DNA of 64,000 nt from Meconema thalassinum (lineage: Eukaryota > Arthropoda > Insecta > Orthoptera > Tettigoniidae), in assembly GCA_946902985.2 (NCBI GenBank), contig OX336392.1:16156716-16220715 (forward strand). The letters run 5' to 3'. Below, piece by piece: positions 55,596 through 64,000 of this stretch. The position numbers and the translations under genes are program-made. Numbering within the stretch: the stretch's first letter is position 1; the number at the start of each line of letters is the position of its first letter. The notes beneath the pieces are model-generated. The model searched no databases. It worked only from the letters and a program-made list of their open reading frames with translations, and was not told the origin of the DNA.

Positions 55596-55720
55596 TGATA
55601 ACCTGCGTTATTGTAGTGACCGTACGAGTGCGTGTGTTTGTAACTAGAGGTCTAGAATTGGGACGGAGGCAGCCACGATGTGAATTTACTTTTGGAAATC
55701 GCGAAAAACCACTTCTAACA
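55596..55720 (-). repeat. Repeat shared with 49005-49140
   Basis: Diverged copy with the shared blocks AACCTGCGTTATTGTAGTG, GTGTGTTTGTAACTAG, GGAGGCAGCCACGATG and AAAAACCACTTCTAAC. Confidence 0.55.
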
Positions 55721-55807
55721 TGAACGTGAGTATAATATGAACCCGCCGTTTTTCTTAACTGTCCTCTCGAGACTGTTCTACCTTATACTGGGAATTGGGG
55801 GAGGGGG

Positions 55808-55985
55808 AGGAGTGGTGGCGCAGCGGTCAAGCTGTCTGCCTGTCACCAAGGTTCGATTCCCGGTCATTGCATGTGAGATTTTCGAAGTGAAATGCCATGT
55901 CCTTTATTTCAGATTCCATGTAATAGGAAGTCCTGTGGTTCATGATCGCGAGATCAACGGTCACGTAAAACTGTAAGCTTCCCTC
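55808..55985 (+). repeat. tRNA-derived SINE (family F)
   Basis: GTGGTGGCGCAGCGGTCAAG as A-box head, GGTTCGATTCCC as B box, then CCATGTAATAGGAAGTCCTG, GATCACGAGATCAACGG-type body (here GATCGCGAGATCAACGG) and ACGTAAAACTGTAAGC. Confidence 0.72.
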
Positions 55986-56640
55986 CTTTTCATACTGGGA
56001 TTAAAATTAGAGTTGGGAATCGAACCGAGGCCAATTTTTTTTTGACATTGCCAATTCATTCTGCTTTTCCATATTAGCCTACTGGAATCTATTACAGTAG
56101 TACAATTTCGAGTAATAGATTACTTAGGCAACACTCATAAATTGCTTCTAATATCTTATTATATAATACGCTAAGGTGTATGTTTCACAAAACTCAAGCT
56201 CCTAAACCAGAGGGAGTTAGGTGTGGTTTGTACCAAAATCTTCCAAATAGTCTCAATAGTACAGGAAAATCTTGCATTTCTTGAAAAGTCAACGGATATA
56301 TATTTATTTGTTTATAAAGTGATTTTAAGACAAATAAACAAGACGATAGCCCATGGCAGAACTGTGGTGCGTACAGCCCGTATAGCACTAGAGCCAGGCG
56401 GGTAGTCGGTACACATGGGGCGCACACAACCCATTATGCGAGAGTGCTTTCACGGGTCCGCTAGTTTCAATATATTACTGGAATCCACTATTTCGTTCAA
56501 ATTACGCAAACTATGTTATTCTTTTTAAAACCGCGAGGTTGGAGGTGAAATAAGGAATTTGCTGTGTTGTAAGTAGCAAAATCAAGCCTGACAGCAGATG
56601 CGCGAACAAGACCACACTTTGTGGACCTACTTGCGTGAAA
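55986..56640. other. No gene seen
   Basis: Only short frames; no bounded repeat. Confidence 0.35.
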
Positions 56641-56682
56641 GTAAACTACGCGACATGTTTCAACTCATCAATGACGTAGTAG

Positions 56683-57444
56683 TTGCTTTCATTTTCCAAT
56701 ATTCTGAATCCATCCAAAACACAAGTTATCATAATTGGCTCTCAAAAACTATTGACGTCACTCCGAGATCAAATTATTCCCCCAATTGTACTGAACAACA
56801 ATGAAATTCCATACTGTCCTACAGTGAAAAATCTAGGTGTGATAATAAATCAGACTCTTAACTGGTCTGAACATGTACAGAATGTATGCAAGAAGATTTT
56901 CGCAACGCTCCACTCCCTCAAAAGAAAAAAAGATATTTTACCATTTAAAGTAAGAATCCTATTCATACAGACACTAATACTTCCTATTCTTGACTACTGT
57001 GACGTTATTCTTGTAGACGCAATCAAAACATTAACTTTGAAACTTCAACGAGCTCTGAACTCTTGCATACGATTTATCTACGATCTGAGCTATGATAAAC
57101 ATATCACTCCCTACTATTGCGCTCTTTCCTGGCTGAAACCTGAACTACGTCGATCATATCACATTCTTTTCCAGATTTTCCGATTATTGTCTGACGACAG
57201 ACCACTATACTTATCAAATAAATTCAAGTACTTGTCTTCTTTCCATGGTAATAATACACGCTCTGGTTCTTCCCTCTCCATTCCTATTCATCGCTCCTCT
57301 ATATACAACAACTCGTTTCATGTGGTGGGGTCTAGGCTGTGGAATACCCTTCCAGCCAGTGTCAGGGGTATCACCTCACTATCTAAATTCAAGACCACCT
57401 GCTGGGGCAGCCTGCTGAACATTGCTGACCGACAACAAGTGTGA
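56683..57444 (+). CDS. Jockey-like reverse transcriptase, C-terminal fragment
   Basis: 253 codons open without a stop. Blocks: LNPSKTQVIIIGSQKLL (segment after the catalytic YADD), VKNLGVIINQTLNWSEHVQN, FIQTLILPILDYCDVIL, LQRALNSCIRFIYDL and FHVVGSRLWNTLPASVRGI, the usual C-terminus of insect jockey/CR1-type RTs. The catalytic aspartates lie upstream of the truncation. The methionine at 56683 is probably internal; a damaged upstream frame near 56600-56680 reads INDVVVAF. The intact frame suggests a recent copy. Confidence 0.88.
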   Translation: MLSFSNILNPSKTQVIIIGSQKLLTSLRDQIIPPIVLNNNEIPYCPTVKNLGVIINQTLNWSEHVQNVCKKIFATLHSLKRKKDILPFKVRILFIQTLILPILDYCDVILVDAIKTLTLKLQRALNSCIRFIYDLSYDKHITPYYCALSWLKPELRRSYHILFQIFRLLSDDRPLYLSNKFKYLSSFHGNNTRSGSSLSIPIHRSSIYNNSFHVVGSRLWNTLPASVRGITSLSKFKTTCWGSLLNIADRQQV

Positions 57445-57489
57445 CTGGATGAGTGAATGAGAGTGTGAAAGTCATGATCAATGTCAATT

Positions 57490-60400
57490 CTTCTTCTTCT
57501 TTCTTCGTTTTGCCCACTTAGGGAGGGCGCTTGAACTTGTTGACTCGGGTTGATGGAGCTTTCCTCTTCTTCTCCTCCCAAAATCTCCTCATGAACTCGC
57601 TATGCCCCTTCTTACGTTCCTCCGTCCATTTTTTTCCAGTGGTCTTTTTAGCTTTTTCGGCGAAAGAGTGATTTGTAACTCGGGTTCCAAAAGTCTTGCG
57701 ATTCATGATGCTATCTTCTGTAATGTTTATTTCCTTTAAGTCCTGTTTGATTTCTTCTAACCAACTGATTTTGACCTTCTTTGAATTAATTATATCAAGC
57801 AGTTTTTTTTGCATATCTGGTGTTGTCCATTCGGCAGATGTGACCATAAAATTTCAATCGTCTCTTACGCACGGTATCAGTGAACTATTGATTACTGTGT
57901 ACAAGTCTGTTGTTTTCCTTTTAATCCATATACCATTAACATAAACGGGGCCATATATTTTCCTGAGAATTTTACGTTCCTGGATTTCGATTTCACCAAT
58001 TTGAGAGTGGCCTCCTAGAGATATAGTTTCGGAGGCGTACAATGCTTCCGGAAGAACAACTGTCTGGTAGTGCCGTAGTTTTGCATTTCGTGACATCACT
58101 CTTTTATTATAGTGATTCCATGTTATTCGGTATGCTTTCTGAAGTTTGGTAGCTCTTTCTAAGTTAGCTTTCCTGTCCAATCCAGACGGTACAATAATTT
58201 CTCCTAAATATTTGAAGGAAGGTACGTGTCTAATTATTCCATAGTTGGTCTGTAGTGGAGATCTCGGGATATTCTGGTCTGCATTTACTATGAAATGCGT
58301 CTTCTCATACGATATTTGGAGTCCTGTCTTTGATGCTAACTCATGTAACTTCTCTATGGCATACTTGGTTTCTTCACTAGTCTTGGTAAAGATAGCTAGA
58401 TCATCAGCAAAAGCTAGGCATTTTACTTTTATTTTCTGTTCCTGAGTACCAATGCTTATGCCTTTGATGTTGTTTTCCCACTCCCTGATGACTTTGTCTA
58501 ACACTAAGTTAAAAAGCAGTGGGGAGAGGCCGTCACCTTGTCGAACTCCGGTATGTACTTCGAAAGGCTCTGATAGTTCACCTAGGAACTTCACTTGAGA
58601 TGTTGTGTCAGTGAGAGTCTGGCGGATTAAGTCCCTGGTTTTCCTGTCAACTCTGAGCTCTTCTAGGGTGTTCAGAACAGTTTGTCTGTCAATAGAATCA
58701 TACGCCTTCTTAAAATCCACGAAGGTGACAAATGTGTTGGTACTGCGGCGTATCCTTAATATCGTCTTTAGGCTCCAAATCTGCTCCGAACACGATCTAC
58801 CTTTCCTAAAGCCTGCCTGGTATTCACCAATCAAATGATCAGTTTGTTGTTCTACTCTGTTTAAGAGTGCTTTAGATAATACCGTGTATATAATTGGTAA
58901 AAGTGATATACCTCTGGAGTTGTTGGGGTCCGCTCGGTCGCCCTTTTTATGCAACGGATGGATAATGGCATTCTTCCAGTCCTTCGGAATTATTTCGCTC
59001 TCCCATATTTCTGTTAGGAGTGTATGAATTCTCCTTATGAGGTCATCTCCTCCTATTTTCAACATCTCAGCAGTTATTCCATCGTTCCCAGGGGCTTTGT
59101 TATTTTTGAGCGATTGGATTATCTCTTTTATTTCTTGAATTGTTGGGGGAAGTGAGTCTGGGTTTGGTACAGGTTTTTCAAACTGCAGTCTTTCCACTGG
59201 AGGATCACAGTTCAGTAGAGTTTGGAAATAATCAGCCAGTATCTTTCAGTTCTCCTTACTGTTTGTTTCTAGTCGTCCATTACGTCGACGGAAACTTAGA
59301 GTTGGTGGTTTGTACCCTGACAAGTCCTCACGGAATGTCTTGTAAAAATTTCGAGTGTTGTTTTTCTGGAAATCCTGTTCTAACCCTTCGAGTCTGATTT
59401 TGTTGTAGGCACGTTTTTCGCGCCGGATTGTTTTAGAGGTCAGTTTTTGAGTTTTTAGGAAGTTCTCCCATCTTTCCACTGTCCGATGTCCATTCCACTG
59501 ATGCCATGCTTTGACTCGGTCATTGACGGCTTCATCGCACGTTGTGTTCCACCATCTGTGCTTTCTTTTCCTAGGTGGTTGTCCTAATTTCATGGCTGAT
59601 GACTGTAATGTTTTGCGAAGGTCTGGCCACTCCCTAGGATTTTCTTCCTGTAAATCTCGTACGAAAACCTCGGCGTTCTTCCTCAAGCAGTCCGGATCAA
59701 CTCTTGGAAACCGGTTGCCTTTAGGTTTGGATCTGATTGGTTGAAACCGAACCTTGATTTGCGTGAGGTAGTGATCCGAATCTACCACTCCCTTTCGTAC
59801 CTTAACATTCTGAATCTCCAGCATATTCTTTGCGGAAATAGCCACATGATCTATCTGAAATTCCCCTAATAACGGGTTAGGTGATCTCCAGGTTTTCTTT
59901 TTGTGTAATGGTCTCATAAAGTGCGTGAGTCTCCGCATGAATAATGTACAAAAGTTTATTAGACGCTCTCCATTCTTATTAGTCCGCCGATGTGCGGGAT
60001 GGAGTCCTACTATTGATCTGTATATCTTCTCTCTGCCAACCTGTGCATTGAAATCTCCTAATAAGTTTTTCACGTGATGTTTGGGGATTTTACTTGTAGT
60101 TTCCTCTAGTAATTCCCAAAAGTCTTCTACATTCTGTGGATTTCTCTTATTGTCTATGTTAGAGGGAGCATGGGCATTTATCAAGGCATATGCATTGTTG
60201 CTTGATTTTACTGTAAGCACTGAAATTCCTTCGCATGGCGATGTGAAGTCAATAACTGAATCTAAGATAGTTTTCCTCACTGCAAAAGTCGTCCCAAACA
60301 TTAATAAATTGCTTGTGATATTAATGGCTGGTTTACCCTTAAATATCCTGAAGTTTTCAGAGTCGAAATGGTTTTCATCTTGGAATCGTGTTTCCTGAAT

Positions 60401-60899
60401 TGCTAGGATTTGAATATCAAATTTGTCCAGGACGTCAGTCAGTTGTTTGAGCTTTCCTGTTTTCAACAGGGTATTGATGTTAATAGTACCCAAGAAGTTC
60501 TTTTTCTTGGGGCGAAGAGATTTTGAGAAGCTCCGATCCTTCTCTGAAGCATGATTTCGTTCCCGATCCCCCAGAATCCGATGATCGGGAAAGACCGGAC
60601 GTGTGTCCGGGGCCTGGGGTAGTTGCGTTAGTAGTGTGTGTTCCATCATGCCTTAGTTACAAGTTGAATATACAACTAGTGGTGATCTTAAGATAAGATC
60701 ACGAAATTACTACTCGATTGTTGAGATCGAGAGGTGCCTCTAGGTGTTCTCTGGCTTAAGTGTGTTTGGTCCGCGAGAGCTATTTTATTTCGCTCAAGTC
60801 CGCCGGCAAGCCGGTGAGGACCCCCCTATCCGCCACCTGGGACGCGCCACGTCGGAGTATCACCTCTCCGCCTGCTACGACAGCGTAGTAGGTTCGTGG
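57490..60899 (-). mobile_element. Nearly complete endonuclease-RT retrotransposon with 14-bp duplication
   Basis: GATCAATGTCAATT at 57476-57489 and 60900-60913 delimits a 3410-bp minus-strand copy. It comprises a 5' UTR of about 250 bp (60650-60899), one long coding region (57518-60649) and a short 3' end with an AAGAAGAAGAAG tail. The simple tail and single endonuclease-RT protein fit RTE-related clades. It is the most complete non-LTR copy in the window and lies inside a jockey-like 3' UTR. Confidence 0.93.
57518..60649 (-). pseudogene. Endonuclease-reverse transcriptase polyprotein, lightly mutated
   Basis: Starts at MMEHTLLTQLPQAPDTRP (60649). Endonuclease: LGTININTLLKTGKLKQL, ILAIQETRFQDE, NLLGDFNAQVGRE, FQIDHVAISAKN and VVDSDHYL. 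RT: QSLKNNKAPGNDGITAEML, GRSCSEQIW, FVTFVDFKKAYDSID (catalytic Asp), GVRQGDGLSPLLFNLVLDK and KCLAFADDLAIFTKTSE (FADD). C-terminus: SFKYLGEIIVPSGLDRK, LPEALYASETISLGG, ERKILRKIYGPV and KKGHSEFMRRFWEEKKRK. One in-frame TGA (59246-59248) lies between endonuclease and RT. Frameshifts near 57880 and 57850 break the C-terminus. All RT aspartates are intact, so only a few changes separate it from an intact copy. Confidence 0.92.
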
Positions 60900-61124
60900 G
60901 ATCAATGTCAATTATTATTATTGTTTAATTTTGTCGCCATAATATGTTTATTGTATTATATTAATGTGGTTAAGTGTAAGAGAGGGCCAAGAGCCCTAAC
61001 TGCGCCACCAATAAAGGCAATAATAATAACATAGCCTACAAGGTTTTATAATGTTTATAATTATTCTGTTATGTAGGTTATTAGGTTAGGTCTATATCTT
61101 CCACGTCAGTTTATCGAAGAGGTT

Positions 61125-61210
61125 ATAGAAGCGACAGGGCGGGGGCGATGGCCACCCGTATCTGAAAAGGGGGCCGTCAGCTGGCAAAGGTTGGGGGACC
61201 ACTGCTATAG
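61125..61210 (-). repeat. Possible hAT terminal fragment
   Basis: On the minus strand CAGTGGTCCCCCAACCTTTG begins the stretch and GATACGGGTGGCCATCGCCC follows; CAGTGGTCCCCAACCTTT is a typical hAT MITE terminus. The other end is not visible. Confidence 0.5.
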
Positions 61211-61309
61211 TCTTTATTGCTGCTGTCACTGTAAGTGAACAATTATATAGTCTTCGTTTGACTGCCTGGGTCATAGTAGCCGTTAGCATTAAGATCTGCT
61301 TTCCACTTT

Positions 61310-61555
61310 CTGTTGTAGCGCCTAGCATACTTGGCTTTCTCTCCGGAGGTCCGGGTTCGATTCCCGGCTTTGCCAAGAAATTTAATTATGGTCTGAGGGC
61401 TGGGACGGGGTACACTCAGCCTCGTGGGGATGAACTGAGAAGAGGTGGGTTCGATTTCCACCTCAGTCATCCTGGAAGTGGTTTTTCATGGTTTCCCCAC
61501 TTCTACTCCAAGCAAATGCCGGGATGGTTCTTAATTTACAGCCACAACCGCCTCC
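61310..61555 (+). repeat. tRNA-derived SINE (family B), plus strand
   Basis: GGTTCGATTCCCGG as B box, then GGGACGGGGTACACTCAGCC, CCTCAGTCATCCTGGAAGTG and CCCCACTTCTACTCCAAGCA. It is the best-preserved copy of the family seen at 23486 and 49140. Confidence 0.82.
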
Positions 61556-61681
61556 TTCCTAATCCTCACCTTAATTACAATTTACGCGCACTACTGCAGA
61601 CACCACAATAATACAGGCTATCATACACACACAAGTACACGGAGCTAATTGGCTACGATGGCCAAGCCCCTCAAATGAGAT

Positions 61682-61704
61682 ATCATCATCATCATCATCA
61701 TCAT
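61682..61704 (+). repeat. ATC microsatellite
   Basis: Seven to eight ATC units. Confidence 0.9.
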
Positions 61705-61924
61705 TTAGATCTGATGGCGGATTTGAATATTTTCTTCCTAACTCAATGTTTGCAACTAACTCCGGAAATTCAGAAAAGTAACACTGTGAAGGACACACTT
61801 GATAAGACTTTGTAAGTGATGCCACTTGACGGTAGATTCTGTTATCATTACCAATGCAGGGTCATGCTGTAAGCACATAGATCAGTGGACTGCGGAGGAG
61901 TACAATCAAGGGTGGAAACAAATT

Positions 61925-61955
61925 GTTATAAGTTATAACAATTATAACTTATAAC
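61925..61955. repeat. Perfect 14-bp palindrome with 3-base loop
   Basis: GTTATAAGTTATAA and its exact complement are separated by CAA. It could be a MITE centre or a cruciform-prone AT palindrome. Confidence 0.85.
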
Positions 61956-62039
61956 CCAATATTCCTAACGTGGATATGTCACACATAGGCATAGCCTATA
62001 ACTTTCGCGCAACAGGTCGGTTGGTCATTGGACGTTAGG

Positions 62040-62640
62040 TATTGGTACGGCTGTGAGTTTGTTTCGTCGCCTCGCCGCGTGAGTCAGTGCCGCCCCCGGG
62101 CTATGCTCTGCCTCTGTGTATTACCTGCGCCTTACGCAACAGGGCTACTAGGACAAAAGGGACGGTCCAGAATATTCGTGACCCAGCCAGTGATGGAAAT
62201 CTCGAGAAGCCGTGAATCCTGGACGGGTCTAGAAGCATTCATTGAGTCACTAGCCTGCTATATAAGAGCGACCTGGCCAGCGAGGTGGACAGTGTTTTTG
62301 AGCTAGTGCGCGCTTTTACCTGAGCGACAGTTGTTGACGACGTGACTTGCGAAACCCTAGTGAATCTGATTCTCTTGACAGCGAAGCAGAGTGTAGTGGT
62401 GAGTGACTGGCTATCGTAAATAACTGTAGCTTGTGTATTCAAGGAAGTGTTGCAGGTAGTTCTACCGAGGCCACCGGTTCCATTAGGAGGGATTAACTTC
62501 TGTGGCTTATTGGCAAGTGAAAGGCAAGTGTTCCCTACAAGAGAAAACTAGAGTGAGATACTAATTGCTTGTATTTGCTATTTGTGTGGTGTATCTTTCT
62601 GGCCCGCAATAAAGCTAATACGTTTCTTTAGAGGAACAAT
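62040..62640 (+). promoter_or_regulatory. LTR-like promoter and polyadenylation region
   Basis: TATATAAG at 62259-62266 followed about 350 bp later by AATAAA at 62608-62613, with no coding frame between, is the organisation of a solo LTR. Borders and target duplication were not found, so an ordinary promoter cannot be excluded. Confidence 0.3.
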
Positions 62641-62799
62641 TTGTGTTGTGCTTCTACCCACCGTAATCCAGTTAACGGAAGTGCCACTAGGGGGTGGCAC
62701 GCAACAGTATCTACTGTGCGTGGATGTAAGCAGCGTTGGTCAGCAGAATGTGCTCATACCCGAAGCAAAGACGCACCGGTACACGGCAAGATCCTTACA

Positions 62800-63300
62800 T
62801 TATCAGTGCGCATGTCATCTGCAGCACTCGATCTTCGTTCCGGACACGGGTGCCACGAGCGCAGTCTCATACTGCACGCCTCGGATGGTATCGACCAAGG
62901 ATCACCTGGAAGAATGTTCTGTCGTGCTCATTTGGTGTTAATGGTGGTCGTTACGTTTTCCAAATTAGACCTGATAGTTGAAATACTCCAGTTTATAACT
63001 ACCGCAGCGCACAATAAAAGGTTCTTACGTTCAGAACATAGGAGCACCTATTCTACTGCGTTTCCCCATTGAGAGTTGTGCTCCTCCAAGAGCACAACCA
63101 TTAAGTACTATATAATGGGAACTAGATATTCTTTTCGACGTATTCGTCAACTCACGTGGCCAGCAAGATTCCCAGATCTGTCTTCTACCGAGCAATTACT
63201 GGATCACCTGCATTCCCAGATGGAATGGGCATGGCATACTGATGTGGACGACCTTCTCCATTGGTGACGGCGATAAAAATTCAGGCAGCTTCGACTTCAA
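62800..63300 (+). pseudogene. Decayed Tc1-like transposase
   Basis: LTWPARFPDLSSTEQLLDHL (63150-63210) matches the WPARSPDLNPIEHLWDxL block holding the last catalytic acid of Tc1 transposases, here Glu in STEQ. TDVDDLLHW follows. Upstream pieces up to 62800 are frame-shifted and only weakly readable. Confidence 0.6.
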
Positions 63301-64000
63301 TCTCGTAGTGTCGAATTCTAGTATATTAAAAGTGCTTACCAGCCATCTACGAAATTCAAAATAATTTCTCCAATAATAATAATAGTTTGTACACTTTCCT
63401 CACTCGGTCAGTCGATACGTACGGAGAGCAATATTGCGTGCAGCAATTTGATAATATTGGCCGCCACGAAGTCTGTACAAATTATGAACGAAGCTTTTTT
63501 CCTGCAAACAGTTGTACAAAGAGAAGATAGCTCCAATGACTCGAGACTTTTGTTTCTTCTTATGCATGAACTAATTTGTGATACTGAGAACATAGACTTT
63601 GTATGTGATATGTACGTTAATTGCGCTGCATTTTACATGTACAGATCGTAGCACAAGTGCCTGGACTTCGGAGGCAGTTATCGCCGAGGTGTGAGCATAC
63701 TGATGCAGATTGTTTGTGTTAGAAAGTTTGTCTAATGGGCACATGTCTGTCATAATAGTTGCGGTTCTAAAATGGCCTGCAGCGTCCCCTCTGGATACAT
63801 ACCATTCCTGTTGGTATCTATAAATGAAATTCTATTACGTGTGATCCAGTCCTTCCTCTGAAGGATCGCTATATCGCACTGAGACAACTATTTTGATTTA
63901 TTGTGAGATGTGTAGGGTATAAGTCCTAAAACTTGTTTAGGGAAATATGTATTTATTTCCGTTTATTTGAGTTTTCTCCCCAAAATTCCTGAAAATATCA
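63301..64000. other. No gene seen
   Basis: Short chance frames only; no bounded repeat. Confidence 0.4.

Larger units (their letters stand above)
56660..61030 (+). mobile_element. 5'-truncated jockey-like element, split by a second retrotransposon
   Basis: Plus-strand RT C-terminus (56683-57444) is followed by a 3' UTR. That UTR is broken at 57489 by the minus-strand element 57490-60899 and resumes at 60914 with AAGAGAGGGCCAAGAGCCCT and a CAATAATAATAA tail. GATCAATGTCAATT at the break is duplicated by the inner insertion. Confidence 0.85.

Noticed and set aside
62040..62640. Complete LTR retrotransposon
   Set aside because: Only promoter and polyadenylation-like signals; no primer site, partner LTR or gag/pol near it.

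Overview
This is a window of insect nuclear DNA: host genes with introns, no operons, and very dense transposable elements. The host proteins look insect. The abundance of tRNA-derived SINEs, RTE- and jockey-type non-LTR elements, mariner relatives and long introns suggests a large-genome polyneopteran such as an orthopteran; that placement is inference.

Two host genes are supported. On the minus strand, 22440-22967 is the first coding exon of a protein resembling mitochondrial MAIP1 (C2orf47), ending at a GTATGT donor. On the plus strand, 25238-25351 and 47760-47876 are the first two coding exons of CRTC, the CREB-regulated transcription coactivator. They are separated by an intron of about 22.4 kb. 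The two genes point away from each other with about 2.3 kb between start codons. Later exons of both were not found here.

Region by region: 1-6.2 kb holds non-LTR retrotransposon pieces (endonuclease and reverse transcriptase), a SINE and a pogo-like MITE. At 6797-19358 lies a three-level nest: a THAP-domain DNA transposon remnant with terminal inverted repeats, split by an LTR retrotransposon (7047-18062, 4-bp target duplication), whose 3' LTR is itself split by a 3.6-kb unidentified insertion. At 19.4-22.4 kb are a truncated non-LTR copy, a 263-bp direct duplication and SINEs. CRTC intron 1 (25.4-47.8 kb) contains truncated or 5'-inverted non-LTR copies, a 164-bp tandem array, a 40-bp satellite, a hAT MITE, two palindromic mariner-type MITEs and a Tc1/mariner element with long inverted repeats. 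From 48 to 64 kb there are more SINEs, a MITE, a probable Penelope-like insertion, and a nearly complete minus-strand endonuclease/RT retrotransposon (57490-60899) inserted in the 3' UTR of a jockey-like element.

Almost every coding stretch except the two host genes comes from mobile elements, most broken by stops, frameshifts or truncation. Many insertions could be delimited to the base by target-site duplications. No rRNA gene, genuine tRNA gene or CRISPR array was seen.
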